34,509 nt of DNA, taken from contig CAZPEM010000017.1 in NCBI GenBank assembly GCA_964585575.1, positions 1 to 34,509 on the forward strand. Direction: 5' to 3'. Within the stretch, counting starts at the first letter, position 1, and each line of letters begins with the position of its first letter. The notes under the pieces are model-generated. The model did no database searches and had not been told where the DNA came from. It worked only from the letters and a program-made list of their open reading frames with translations. A program made the position numbers and the translations under genes. Positions 1 through 8,627 of the stretch are shown piece after piece. This DNA comes from UBA4655 sp964585575 (lineage in GTDB: Bacteria; Planctomycetota; Planctomycetia; Pirellulales; UBA1268).

Positions 1-621
1 TCTGAATTGTCAGTCGAGGTGGCAGCGGCGCTCGCGTCGCATCGCCACACGCTGCGGTTGCCCGGCTTCGCCTCGCTCGACGCCGACGTCGCCACGGCCC
101 TGGCCCGCCATGCCGGGCCGGTCGACCTGCCCGACCTGCGGCGGCTCGACTCTGCGGATCTGGCCCGCAAGCTCATAACGCACGAAAACGCCTTCGCGCT
201 CGCCGCGGTTTCGGCGGCGGTCACCGATGTCACACCCGAGGTCGTGGCCGTGCTCGCGGCGAGCCCGCATTGGGGCGGAGGCGTCCCCCGGCTCGCCGAG
301 CTCACGCCACAGCTTGCAGCTGCGCTGGCAGCCGTGAAAAAGTGGGACGGTCAGCTGCCGGGCGTCACGGCCTTCGAGCAGCCCGATTCCGTCGCCGTTG
401 CGAAGGCCCTCGCGACACGTGCCGGCCCGCTCGCCCTGCCAAACCTCGCAAGGATCTCCCCCAAGACGCTCTCGGCGCTCGTCGCCAAGGAAGACGTCGT
501 CATCCCGCTCATCGAGACGCTCGAGCTGATTCAAGAGCCCGACGGCAGCGAGACCGACGACTTCGTGATCCCGAAGGGGTTTCAGGAACTGCAGGGGCGT
601 CTCCAGCGGAAGGCAGACTGA
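1..621 (+). CDS. Degenerate leucine-rich-repeat protein, C-terminal part (5' end outside window)
   Basis: The reading frame is open at the left edge, so this is the C-terminal 206 codons of a longer gene. The sequence is built from degenerate units of about 24 residues with a pattern of the kind 'LPxLxxLxxxxAxALAxHxG', for example around residues 19-42, 43-66 and 141-164 of the visible part. Such repeats are common in large planctomycete proteins and usually form a solenoid for protein contacts; the partner here is unknown. The tail turns acidic (EPDGSETDD) and then basic before the stop. No catalytic motif is visible. A gap of about 100 bases separates it from the sugar transporter genes. 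The function is not assigned; the repeat interpretation is fairly secure but the family name is inferred. Confidence 0.7.
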   Translation, partial: SELSVEVAAALASHRHTLRLPGFASLDADVATALARHAGPVDLPDLRRLDSADLARKLITHENAFALAAVSAAVTDVTPEVVAVLAASPHWGGGVPRLAELTPQLAAALAAVKKWDGQLPGVTAFEQPDSVAVAKALATRAGPLALPNLARISPKTLSALVAKEDVVIPLIETLELIQEPDGSETDDFVIPKGFQELQGRLQRKAD

Positions 622-722
622 CGGTACCGCGACACTCGCCGAAGCGGCCTGGCGGCGATTGCCCGTCGGCCTCTGGATCACGTATCCTCTCGCTTCATCC
701 TCCGATGTTCCGGGAAAAACGC

Positions 723-1670
723 ATGCGCCGCGCGATCGCCCTTCTGATCCTGCCGCTCGCCCTGACCGCGCCAGCGGCCCATGCCGCCAAGCAGCGGATC
801 GCCATGATCCCCAAGGGCACGACCCACGTGTTCTGGAAGACGGTCGAGGCCGGTGCCCGCGAGGCAGCCGCGGAACTGGACGTCGAGCTCGTCTGGAAAG
901 GGCCGCTCAAGGAGAACGACCGCGGCCAGCAGATCGCGATCGTCGAGCAGTTCGTCACCGAGGGCGTGGCGGCGATCGCCGTGGCCCCGCTCGACGCCGC
1001 GGCGCTCCGCCGCCCGATAACGCTGGCAGGCCAGCGGAAGATTCCGGTCGTGATCTTCGACTCGGCGCTCCAGGGGGAGGCGGGCAAGGATTTCGTCAGC
1101 CTCGTCGCCACCGACAATCGCCGCGGCGGCGAGCTCGGCGGCGCCGCCCTGGCCGACCGGCTCGGCGGCACGGGGAAGGTGGTGCTGCTCCGCTACCAGG
1201 TGGGCTCCGCGAGCACGGACGAACGGGAGGCGGGCTGCGCCGCGGCCTTCGCCGCCCGGCCGGGGATCGAGGTCATCTCCGCCAACCGCTACTCCGGCGC
1301 CACCGCCGGCGAGGCGAAGACCGTGGCCCTCAACATGCTCGACACGCTGCGGAAGGCCGACGGCATCTTTTGCCCGAACGAGTCGTCGACGTTCGGCATG
1401 CTCCTCGCCCTCCGGCAGAGCAACCTGGCGGGCAAGGTGAAGTTCGTCGGCTTCGATACCTCTCCTGCGCTCATCGAGGCGCTCCGCAAGGGGGAGATCG
1501 ACGCGCTCGTGGCTCAGGACCCGAGGCGGATGGGACGGGAGACGGTGACCGCGGCCGTCCACCACCTGCAGGGCATGCCGGTCGCGCCGATGATCGACAC
1601 GGCCGCCACGGTTGTGACCCGCGAGAACGTCGACCGGCCCGAGATCCAGAAGATCCTCCAGCTGCCGTGA
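723..1670 (+). CDS. Sugar ABC transporter, periplasmic substrate-binding protein (RbsB-like)
   Basis: This 315-residue protein begins with a typical signal peptide (MRRAIALLILPLALTAPAAHA) and continues as a type I periplasmic sugar-binding protein (Peripla_BP_4). Visible family features are the first beta strand and loop 'IAMIPKGTTHVFWKTVEAG', the 'VAPLDAAAL' and 'IPVVIFDSAL' stretches around residues 90-120, and the hinge-side 'FVGFDTSPALIEALRKGEI' near the C-terminus. It should capture a sugar outside the inner membrane and deliver it to the permease. Start choice: ATG at 723 has a GGGA about 7 bases upstream; ATG at 705 is in frame but has no visible ribosome-binding site. It is the first gene of a three-gene operon. 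The sugar cannot be read from the sequence. Confidence 0.9.
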   Translation: MRRAIALLILPLALTAPAAHAAKQRIAMIPKGTTHVFWKTVEAGAREAAAELDVELVWKGPLKENDRGQQIAIVEQFVTEGVAAIAVAPLDAAALRRPITLAGQRKIPVVIFDSALQGEAGKDFVSLVATDNRRGGELGGAALADRLGGTGKVVLLRYQVGSASTDEREAGCAAAFAARPGIEVISANRYSGATAGEAKTVALNMLDTLRKADGIFCPNESSTFGMLLALRQSNLAGKVKFVGFDTSPALIEALRKGEIDALVAQDPRRMGRETVTAAVHHLQGMPVAPMIDTAATVVTRENVDRPEIQKILQLP

Positions 1671-3169
1671 CCGCCCTGTCGCCACCATCCGACCGCCTCG
1701 TGATGCAGGGCGTCCGCAAGTCGTTCGGCGCGACGGTGGCGCTCTCCGGCGTGGACCTGCGGGTGGCCGCCGGCGAAGTGCTGGCCGTGGTCGGCGAGAA
1801 CGGGGCCGGCAAGAGCACGCTGATGAAGGTGCTGGCGGGCGTGGTCCGGCCGGACGGTGGCGGCATGAAGCTCGATGGCCAACCCTACTCACCCCGCTCC
1901 CCCCGAGAGGCCCGGGCGGCGGGCGTGGCCATGATCCATCAGGAGCTCGCCCTCGCGCCGGACCTCACCGTGGCGGAGAACATCCTCCTGGCCGCGGAGC
2001 CGGTGCGGGCGGGCTTCCTCCGGCGTGCGGTCATGCACGACACGGCCCGGGCCGCGCTCGGCCAGCTCGGGCGGCCCGACATCGCCCCCGAACGGCGGGT
2101 GGCCACGCTGCCGATCGCCGACCGGCAGGTGGTGGAGATCGCGAGGGCCGTGGCCGTGGGCTGCCGCGTGCTCGTCCTCGACGAGCCGACGAGCAGCCTC
2201 ACCCGCGACGACGTGCGGCATCTCGCGGCGGTCGTGAAGCGGCTGCGGGCGGCCGGACAGGCGATCGTGTTCATCTCGCACGTGCTCGAGGAGGTGCGGG
2301 ACTTCGCCGACCGCGTGACCGTGCTCCGCGACGGCGCGACCGTGGGCGGCGGCGACCTCGCCGCGCTCGCCGATGCGACGATTGTCGAATGGATGGTCGG
2401 CCGCCCGATGACCGAGCTCTATCCTCGCTCGCCGCGGACGCCGGGCGACGTGGTGCTCGAGGTGGTGGGGCTCGCCGGACGCCTGCGGCCGGAGTCGGCG
2501 TCGCTCGCACTGCGACGCGGCGAGGTGCTCGGGATCGCCGGGCTCGTGGGCGCCGGGCGGACGGAACTGCTGCGGGCGGTGTTCGGGCTCGATCCGGTCC
2601 GCCGCGGCACCGTTCGCGTTGCGGCCCACATGGGGGCGGCAGCGCCGGCGGCCCGTTGGTCGCAGGGGGTCGGCATGGTGAGCGAGGACCGCAAGCGGGA
2701 AGGGCTCGCGGTGGCGCTGTCGATCGCCGACAACCTCACGCTCTCGCGGCTCGGCGGCCTGGGCCCCCTGGGGCTTATCCTGCGCGGCCGGCAGGCGGCG
2801 GCGGCCGGCCGGTGGGTCGCGCCCTTGCAGATCAAGTGCGGCGACGTCGGCCAGCCGGTGGCCGCCCTCTCGGGAGGCAACCAGCAGAAGGTCGCGGTGG
2901 CCCGCCTGCTCCACCACGACGTGGACGTGCTCCTGCTCGACGAGCCCACCCGCGGCATCGACGTGGGGGCGAAGGCGAGGATCTACGCCCTGATCGACGA
3001 CCTGGCGGCGAGCGGCCGGGCGATCCTGCTTGTGAGCAGCCATCTGCCGGAGCTGCTCGGCGTGTGCGACCGCGTGGCCGTGATGAGCGGCGGCCGGCTC
3101 GGGCCGGCGCGTCCGGTAAGCGAGATCGACGAGCGGACCATCATGCAGGAGGCGATCGCACGCGGATGA
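1667..3169 (+). CDS. Sugar ABC transporter, duplicated ATP-binding protein (RbsA/MglA-like)
   Basis: A 500-residue protein with two ABC ATPase domains in tandem, the usual length for RbsA/MglA/XylG. Domain 1 has Walker A GENGAGKST (about residues 43-51) and Walker B LVLDEPTSS (about 169-177). Its signature is the weak form LPIADRQ. Domain 2 has the degenerate Walker A LVGAGRTE, a full signature LSGGNQQK (about 401-408) and Walker B LLLDEPTRGID. This asymmetry is normal for the family, where only one site hydrolyses ATP well. The start is a GTG that overlaps the stop of the binding-protein gene (GTGA), which implies translational coupling; ATG at 1703 is a less likely alternative. It powers import through the permease encoded next. 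Confidence 0.93.
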   Translation: MTALSPPSDRLVMQGVRKSFGATVALSGVDLRVAAGEVLAVVGENGAGKSTLMKVLAGVVRPDGGGMKLDGQPYSPRSPREARAAGVAMIHQELALAPDLTVAENILLAAEPVRAGFLRRAVMHDTARAALGQLGRPDIAPERRVATLPIADRQVVEIARAVAVGCRVLVLDEPTSSLTRDDVRHLAAVVKRLRAAGQAIVFISHVLEEVRDFADRVTVLRDGATVGGGDLAALADATIVEWMVGRPMTELYPRSPRTPGDVVLEVVGLAGRLRPESASLALRRGEVLGIAGLVGAGRTELLRAVFGLDPVRRGTVRVAAHMGAAAPAARWSQGVGMVSEDRKREGLAVALSIADNLTLSRLGGLGPLGLILRGRQAAAAGRWVAPLQIKCGDVGQPVAALSGGNQQKVAVARLLHHDVDVLLLDEPTRGIDVGAKARIYALIDDLAASGRAILLVSSHLPELLGVCDRVAVMSGGRLGPARPVSEIDERTIMQEAIARG

Positions 3170-4110
3170 AGACGTGGCTCACAAGACTCGGCCCGCTCGC
3201 GGGCCTCGTGGCGGTGGTGGTTCTGTTCTCGGCCCTGCGGCCGGGGCAGTTCGCCACCGCCGCGAACGCGGAGATCATGCTGCTGCAGACGGCCGTCGTG
3301 GCCACGGCGGCGGTCGGGATGACGCTCGTGATCGTGAGCGGCGGCATCGACCTCTCCGTCGGCGCCCAGGTGGCGCTCGCCACCGTGACGCTTGCCACGC
3401 TCGTGTCGCGGGGCTGGTCGCCCGCGGCCGCGGCGGTCGCGACGGTGGCCTGTGGTGCCGCCTGCGGCTGCCTGATCGGGGGCCTCGTCACCGGCCTGCG
3501 GCTTTCGCCGTTCATCGTCACGCTCGGCATGTGGGGCGGCCTCCGCGGCCTCGCCAAGGGCCTCTCCGGCGAGACGATGGTGGCGGCTCCCACGACCTGG
3601 CTCAACGATCTGCTCACCGCCCTGCCTCCCGACCGGCGCTGGCTCCTCGTGCCGCCGGGGGTCTGGCTCACGATCCTGCTGGCCGTCGCCACGGCCGTGC
3701 TCCTCCAGGCCACGCGGTTCGGCCGCCACCTCGTGGCCACCGGCTCGAACGAGCCGACCGCACGGCTGTGCGGCGTGTCGGTGGAGCGCGTCAGGATCGT
3801 CGTTCATGCCATCGCCTCCGCCCTGGCGGCGGTCGCGGGGCTGCTCCAGTACGCCTACCTGACGGTGGGAGATCCTACGACCGCCATGGGGATGGAGCTC
3901 GACGTCATCGCGGCGGTCGTCATCGGCGGGGCGAGCCTGACCGGCGGACGCGGCTCCATCGCCGGCACGCTCGTGGGCGCGATGATCATGACGGCGGTGG
4001 CCAACGGCTGCACGAAACTCGATCTGCCCAACTGGGTGCAGGAGATCGTGACGGGCGTGATCATCGTGTCGGCCGTGGCCCTCGACCGGGCGCGACGCGA
4101 CGCCGACTGA
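3166..4110 (+). CDS. Sugar ABC transporter permease (RbsC-like)
   Basis: A 314-residue, very hydrophobic inner-membrane protein of the BPD_transp_2 family (RbsC/XylH/MglC). The diagnostic loop SGGIDLSVG is at residues 58-66. Further conserved stretches are SPFIVTLGMWGGLRGLAKG, the FGRHLVATGSNEPTARLCGV region and the late GGASLTGGRGSIAGTLVGA. The number of hydrophobic stretches fits about eight to ten membrane helices. ATG at 3166 overlaps the stop of the ATPase gene (ATGA), so the three genes form one tightly coupled transcript. The gene order binding protein, ATPase, permease is standard for ribose/galactose-class importers. No regulator or sugar kinase lies beside it to identify the substrate. 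Confidence 0.93.
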   Translation: MKTWLTRLGPLAGLVAVVVLFSALRPGQFATAANAEIMLLQTAVVATAAVGMTLVIVSGGIDLSVGAQVALATVTLATLVSRGWSPAAAAVATVACGAACGCLIGGLVTGLRLSPFIVTLGMWGGLRGLAKGLSGETMVAAPTTWLNDLLTALPPDRRWLLVPPGVWLTILLAVATAVLLQATRFGRHLVATGSNEPTARLCGVSVERVRIVVHAIASALAAVAGLLQYAYLTVGDPTTAMGMELDVIAAVVIGGASLTGGRGSIAGTLVGAMIMTAVANGCTKLDLPNWVQEIVTGVIIVSAVALDRARRDAD

Positions 4111-4116
4111 TCCGGC

Positions 4117-4601
4117 TCATGGGCCTTCTGGCCGCTTCGAATCGGGGAGCCAGAGCACCCTCAGCCTGAGATTCGTCTGCCGTGAATCGACGGGATGCTG
4201 GTGGCGGTTGGCGGTGCGGAGCGCTTCGGGTTCGTTGAACCAGCTGCCTCCGCGGATGACGCGGCCTTCGCCATCGGCGGCGCCGGTCGGATCGACCACT
4301 GCATCGGCGGGCTTCCGTCCGACCGGATGCGTTGAGCCGATCGATGAACTGCATCGCGTCGTCCTTCCTCGCGGCCCAAAAAGAAGCCACGGGTCAACGT
4401 CACTTCATGTGCCGGGCCCTCGTCCGAGCCGCGACCGGATTCGTCCGCGGGACTTCCCCGGCGATAGCTTCCCGACGCGATCCACACGAACCGTGCCTCG
4501 ACGCCGCCGGGAAGCGAGATGGTCTTTGTCGGCGGTGCCGCCGCCGCCACGATGGCGGGAAGCACCGCCAGCAGCACGAACAAACAGAAGCGTTGCACCA
4601 C
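4117..4601 (-). pseudogene. Decayed SUMF1 / formylglycine-generating-enzyme-like gene
   Basis: Read on the minus strand, three pieces of one SUMF1-family protein lie in order but in three different frames. The first piece (4601 to about 4374) has a good ribosome site GGGGAG 7 bases before a GTG at 4601, a signal peptide (QRFCLFVLLAVLPAIVAAAA) and the family's N-terminal strand with FVWIASGSYRRGSPADE. The second (about 4366-4322) is KDDAMQFIDRLNASG, matching the 'W-x-DA-x-x-F-x-x-x-L-N' helix. The third (about 4310-4117) is DPTGAADGEGRVIRGGSWF and the C-terminal end. The long central part of a normal family member, including the 'RLPTEAEWEYA' and 'GNVWEW' regions, is missing. Internal deletions with frameshifts have therefore destroyed the gene. 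An intact homologue would be an exported SUMF1-domain protein. Confidence 0.8.
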
Positions 4602-4698
4602 GACTCTACTCCCCAAAAGTGTTCGGTTCGAACAAGGAAGAATCTCGACACGGTCGCGCCCGTCAACACCTCGGGGCACGGGCGGGCCAAACGACCGT

Positions 4699-5844
4699 TC
4701 AGTGGCCGGGCGCGAACCGCAGGCAGACGGGAGACGGGCAGGGCGTCGGGTCGCCGGCCCGGGTCAGTTCGCCGGTCTGCGGATCCATGCGAAACACCGT
4801 GATGGTGCCCCGGCCTTGGTTGCCGACGAGCACGAACCGGCCGCTCGGGTCGATGACGAAGTTCCGCGGCTTGTCGATCGTGTCGGTGAAGTTGCCGACC
4901 GGCGTCAGCCGCCGGGTGGCCTCGTCGAACGCCAGCACGGAAATCGAGTTGTGGCCGCGGACCGAACCGAGGACGAACCGACCGTTGGGATGGACCGCCA
5001 CCTCGGCCGCCGTCGAGTTGCCGGGAGCCTGGCCCCGGGAGACCAAGGGCACGGTCTCCAGCGATTCCAGCCGCCCGCGTGCGGCGTCGAAGGCGAACGA
5101 CGTGATCGAGAGCTTCTTCTCGTTGATGGCGAACAGCACGGCGGCGGTGGGGTGAAACGCCAGATGTCGTGGCCCGGTGCCGGGCTCGAGTTCAACGACC
5201 GGGGGATCGTGTGGCACGAGGGCCTTGGCCGCGCGGTCGATGCGATAGACGTAGATCCGGTCCGTTCCCATGTCCGCCGCCAGGGCGAAGCGGCCGCTGG
5301 GGTCGACGATGATCGAGTGGGCGAACGGCTTCGTGGGGCGGCCCTGGGAATCGACGCCGGGGGCGTGCTGCTGGATCCTCGAGCCCTCGTCGAGACTGCC
5401 GTCGTCGCGGACGGGAAACATCCGCACGCTCCCGCCTCCGAAGTTCGCCGCCAGGACGAATGCCTCGTCCGCATCGGTGGACACGAAGCACGGGCCCGGC
5501 CCGCCGCTGGCCTGCCTGTTGAGGAGCGTGAGCCGGTGCGTCGCCGGGTCGATGGCGAATGCCGAGACGACTCCGGACGGCTGTCCTTCGTACGTGCCGA
5601 CCTCCGACACGGCATACACCGCCCGCTGCCGCGGTGCGACGCAGAGAAACGACGAATGCCGGGCCTCTGCGGCCAGCCCGCGGGGCTCCAGGCCGCCGGT
5701 CGTCGGATCCATGGCGAACAGGTAGATGCCCATGCTCTCCTTGCCGGAATAGGTGCCCACGTAGAGCATCTCCGGCCCTTCGGCACCGTCTGCCGCCCCG
5801 ACCCACGTGGCTGCCACGAACAGGCCCAGGAGCGTTCGAAACAT
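4699..5844 (-). CDS. Exported lactonase-family beta-propeller (6-phosphogluconolactonase Pgl/YbhE type)
   Basis: A 381-residue protein with a signal peptide (MFRTLLGLFVAATWVGAADGA) followed by a seven-bladed propeller of the Lactonase family. Typical features are the start MLYVGTYSG, the blade repeats around AFVLAANFGGGSVRMFPV and FALAADMGTDRIYVYRI, the GPRHLAFHPT motif in the middle, the blade end RFVLGSVRGHNSISVL, and the last blade FVLVGNQGRGTITVFRMDPQTGEL. Family members hydrolyse sugar lactones such as 6-phosphogluconolactone; export suggests that this one acts on unphosphorylated sugar lactones in the periplasm. The true substrate is not known. The start has a strong GAGGAG ribosome site. 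It faces away from the next propeller gene at 5938, with a 93-base divergent region between them. Confidence 0.88.
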   Translation of the reverse strand: MFRTLLGLFVAATWVGAADGAEGPEMLYVGTYSGKESMGIYLFAMDPTTGGLEPRGLAAEARHSSFLCVAPRQRAVYAVSEVGTYEGQPSGVVSAFAIDPATHRLTLLNRQASGGPGPCFVSTDADEAFVLAANFGGGSVRMFPVRDDGSLDEGSRIQQHAPGVDSQGRPTKPFAHSIIVDPSGRFALAADMGTDRIYVYRIDRAAKALVPHDPPVVELEPGTGPRHLAFHPTAAVLFAINEKKLSITSFAFDAARGRLESLETVPLVSRGQAPGNSTAAEVAVHPNGRFVLGSVRGHNSISVLAFDEATRRLTPVGNFTDTIDKPRNFVIDPSGRFVLVGNQGRGTITVFRMDPQTGELTRAGDPTPCPSPVCLRFAPGH

Positions 5845-5937
5845 GGCGACTCCTCACTGAGGCTCACTGATTTTCAGGCCACATGGTACCCTTCTCAACT
5901 CAGCGACGATACTCGCCGCCCCCCAGAGGAACACGGA

Positions 5938-6870
5938 ATGAGACCGCTCGGCCCGCTGCTGATGACGCTGACGCCGATGCTAATGCTGACAGCGGTGACG
6001 TTCGCCCATGCCGCGACGCCCGGGCCGGAAGGCGTGCTCCACGCCACCGTCATCGAGGAGAGCCCGACGCTGGCCGCCGGCCAGATGCACTGGGACGCGG
6101 GCCGGCTGCTGATCGCCGACCGGGGTGGCAATCGGATCGTGGAGTTCCGGCCCCCAGGCACGTTCAAGGAGATCTGCCAGGTCGAGAATCCCGGCGGCGT
6201 CGGCGTCGATGCCGCCGGCCGGATCCTCGTCGTGGCCGGCCGCCCCTCCAGCCTGCAGCGGCTCGCCGGCGACGTCACGGAGCCCGTGGCCGCCGAGCCT
6301 CCGGGCTCGCCGTTTCGCGTCCTCGGGCACCCCACGGGCACGATCTTCTGGACGAACTTTCCCGGCGGCGAGATCCGCCTGCTCGATCCCAAGGGTCAGA
6401 CCGAGAAACTTGAGCCGTCGATCGGGCATTCCTCCGCCATCGCCTTCGGCCCGCGGCGGGACTTTCTCTACGTGACCTCCAAGTTGCCCGATCTCGGGAG
6501 CCGTAAGGTGTGGCGGTTTCCGCTCGATGGCGACGGCCGTCCGGGCCGAGGCGAGGTTTTCATCCACACGCCCGCCCTGGAGCCGAATCTGCCAGGGGTT
6601 CCGGCCGCCAAGGACGGGAGCAAGACGCTGGCGGGCTGGGTGGGGCGGGTGCAGGCCCTGGCGATCGACGCCGACGGCAACTTCTACCTCGCCGGCAACG
6701 AGGCCCACACGTCCGGCGAGGCGGTGGCCGTGATCGCGCCCGACGGCAAGTCGGTGCGGGCCATGATCCTCGACGTGCCCCGCAACATCTCCAGCCTCGC
6801 GGTCGGCGACGACACGCTGTATATCGCCGTGGCGGGCCCGGGACGGCTGCACCGGGTGAAGATTCGCTGA
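5938..6870 (+). CDS. Exported SMP-30/gluconolactonase-like (LRE) beta-propeller protein
   Basis: A 310-residue protein with a hydrophobic signal segment ending in FAHAATP. The rest is a six-bladed propeller of the SMP-30/NHL type: GQMHWDAGRLLIADRGGNRIVEF in the first blade, GGVGVDAAGRILVVAG in the second, HPTGTIFWTNFPGGEIRLLD, and VQALAIDADGNFYLAGNE later. These resemble the calcium-dependent lactonases that open gluconolactone-like rings, but I cannot confirm all metal ligands by eye. It may instead be a structural or sensory propeller. The start is ATG at 5938 with AGAGGA about 8 bases upstream; the same frame stays open far upstream but that part reads as non-coding. It neighbours two other propeller genes. 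Confidence 0.75.
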   Translation: MRPLGPLLMTLTPMLMLTAVTFAHAATPGPEGVLHATVIEESPTLAAGQMHWDAGRLLIADRGGNRIVEFRPPGTFKEICQVENPGGVGVDAAGRILVVAGRPSSLQRLAGDVTEPVAAEPPGSPFRVLGHPTGTIFWTNFPGGEIRLLDPKGQTEKLEPSIGHSSAIAFGPRRDFLYVTSKLPDLGSRKVWRFPLDGDGRPGRGEVFIHTPALEPNLPGVPAAKDGSKTLAGWVGRVQALAIDADGNFYLAGNEAHTSGEAVAVIAPDGKSVRAMILDVPRNISSLAVGDDTLYIAVAGPGRLHRVKIR

Positions 6871-7063
6871 CTCTGGGCGGCAGTTTCTCCGCCGGCTGAC
6901 GCGAGATCGGCCGAGCGTCGTCCGCAAGCAAATACCAGCCCCGTACAGTCTCGCGGCGAAAGCTTGTACATTTCAGCTCGAGCATGGCGGCTATCCGCAC
7001 GACCGGCTTTCGTCCCTGAGCGGCTGGCGGTAGCACCTGGCACGAGCATTCTGGAGGCTGAGC

Positions 7064-8584
7064 ATGACTTCATTGTTCCGCGCGGCCCGCATCCCCGTCT
7101 TTCTCGTCGTCGCCATCGCATCGGTCGCGCGGTCTGTCAGCGCCGGCTACGAGCAGCCCATCTACATCGACGGATGCCGCTCGGCCGACGGCCGCTACGA
7201 GATCGTCGCCGAGGCGAAGGTCCTGGCCCGGACCGTCCACGGCCCGCACGAGTGGGAGTTCATCTGGAAGGACACGCAGGCCGGCGAGACCCGTCGGATG
7301 CCGGCCCAGGGCATCCAGGGCGGCGCGATCTACGCGCAACTGTTCATCGCGCCCGATGGCGAGACGTTCGCCCTGTGGAACCACGTCATCCAATATTGGC
7401 CTGAGAAGTCGATGAACTCGCGGCTTGTGTTTCCGGTCTCGGAGAAGGCGGGCGAAGAGGAGAAGTTTCGCGGACTCCACATCCACAAGAAGCGGTTGAT
7501 CATCTACCGCAAGGACGGCTCGATCGTGAAGGAATTCGGGGTCTCCGACTTTCTCACCGACGAGGAGTGGAAGTTGGTGATGGCGAACTTCACCGTGACG
7601 GGCTGGCTGCAGGAATATGACGGCATGGAACGGAAGACCGCCTGTCGACAGCAATATGCGTTCTACCGGGTCAGTCCCGACTACACGGTCCTGGAGTTCC
7701 AGCCGATCGCGTCCCGGAAGCCGGCGGGCAAGCCCAGGGTCGTGCGGGTGTCGCTCACCGACGGCCGGATCTTCGGACCCGACGAGGAGATCACCGACCC
7801 GGCGAAGATCCCGGTGCGGCCCTTCATCGGGGACGATGCGTTGCCGAAGGGCAATCCGGACTGGATCGAAAATTATGTCCCGAGCCTCGACCCCGTGCGG
7901 AAGGCCGGGGAGTTTCGCATCGTCTCCGTGGCCGAGGCGTTTCCGGTGGAGAAGGCGCGGCCCGTCAAGCCGGTGACGTTCGGCGAGGTGAAGCTGCTCG
8001 CCTCCGGGTATCAGCAGGCCGACACGCCCTCGGGCCTGTTGGCGTTCACGGGTCGGAAGGAGCCGACGGTGTTGTTCGCCGATGCCAAGAAAAACCAGCT
8101 CTTTCGCTATTCCCCGGGCACCGGAGGGGCCGCGGCGGAACCGGTCTCGGCGGAACTCGTCTCGTCGGAGGCCGGCCGGGGCCGCATCGGTCCGGACGGC
8201 CGCAGTTTCTACGGCCTGTACGGCGGCAGGCTCGCCTCGTGGGACCTGCTCTCGAAGGATTCCAAGCCGGTGATCCTCTGCGAGAAGGCTGCCAACGACC
8301 GGGATTTTTCGATCAACGACCTGGCCGTCTCGTCGCGGGGCGTCGTCTACTTCACGACGCTCAAGGATCCGGAGAAGGGCCGCCTCTCGGCCTTCGATCC
8401 GCGGACGGGCAAGGTGACGGTGTTGTTCGACGGGGAGCAGGAAGAAAAACTTTGCAATCCCAACGGCATCGCGCTCGACGCGGCGGAACGCTTTCTCTAC
8501 GTGGGGGTTTCGAGCTACAAGAATCCGGGCCGCGCCGGCGTCTTCACCACCTGGGACTCCCTCTACTCCGTGCAGGTCGATTGA
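7064..8584 (+). CDS. Secreted two-part protein: unknown N-terminal domain plus partial SMP-30-like propeller
   Basis: A 506-residue protein with a signal peptide (residues about 1-27, ending SVSA) and a strong GGAGG ribosome site. Residues about 30-280 form a domain I do not recognise; it contains WEFIWKDTQAGETRRM and the alternating pattern HIHKKRLIIYRKDGSIVKEF, which looks beta-rich. From about residue 300 to the end the sequence resembles part of an SMP-30/gluconolactonase propeller, with FSINDLAVSSRGVVYFTT and NPNGIALDAAERFLYVG, the latter being the usual 'NGIA-x-x-x-D-x-x-x-LY' blade. The blade count looks too low for a complete six-bladed propeller, so it may be a fragmentary or divergent one. 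Function unknown; the location suggests carbohydrate metabolism in the periplasm. Confidence 0.75.
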   Translation: MTSLFRAARIPVFLVVAIASVARSVSAGYEQPIYIDGCRSADGRYEIVAEAKVLARTVHGPHEWEFIWKDTQAGETRRMPAQGIQGGAIYAQLFIAPDGETFALWNHVIQYWPEKSMNSRLVFPVSEKAGEEEKFRGLHIHKKRLIIYRKDGSIVKEFGVSDFLTDEEWKLVMANFTVTGWLQEYDGMERKTACRQQYAFYRVSPDYTVLEFQPIASRKPAGKPRVVRVSLTDGRIFGPDEEITDPAKIPVRPFIGDDALPKGNPDWIENYVPSLDPVRKAGEFRIVSVAEAFPVEKARPVKPVTFGEVKLLASGYQQADTPSGLLAFTGRKEPTVLFADAKKNQLFRYSPGTGGAAAEPVSAELVSSEAGRGRIGPDGRSFYGLYGGRLASWDLLSKDSKPVILCEKAANDRDFSINDLAVSSRGVVYFTTLKDPEKGRLSAFDPRTGKVTVLFDGEQEEKLCNPNGIALDAAERFLYVGVSSYKNPGRAGVFTTWDSLYSVQVD

Positions 8585-8627
8585 CGCGGGGTGCGAGGTC
8601 CACTGGCCGGCAGGGATCCACCGTCCG

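Noticed and set aside
4519..5937. Plus-strand frame upstream of the 5938 propeller gene
   Set aside because: It is antisense to the lactonase gene and the SUMF1 pseudogene; a signal peptide and ribosome site at 5938 define the start.
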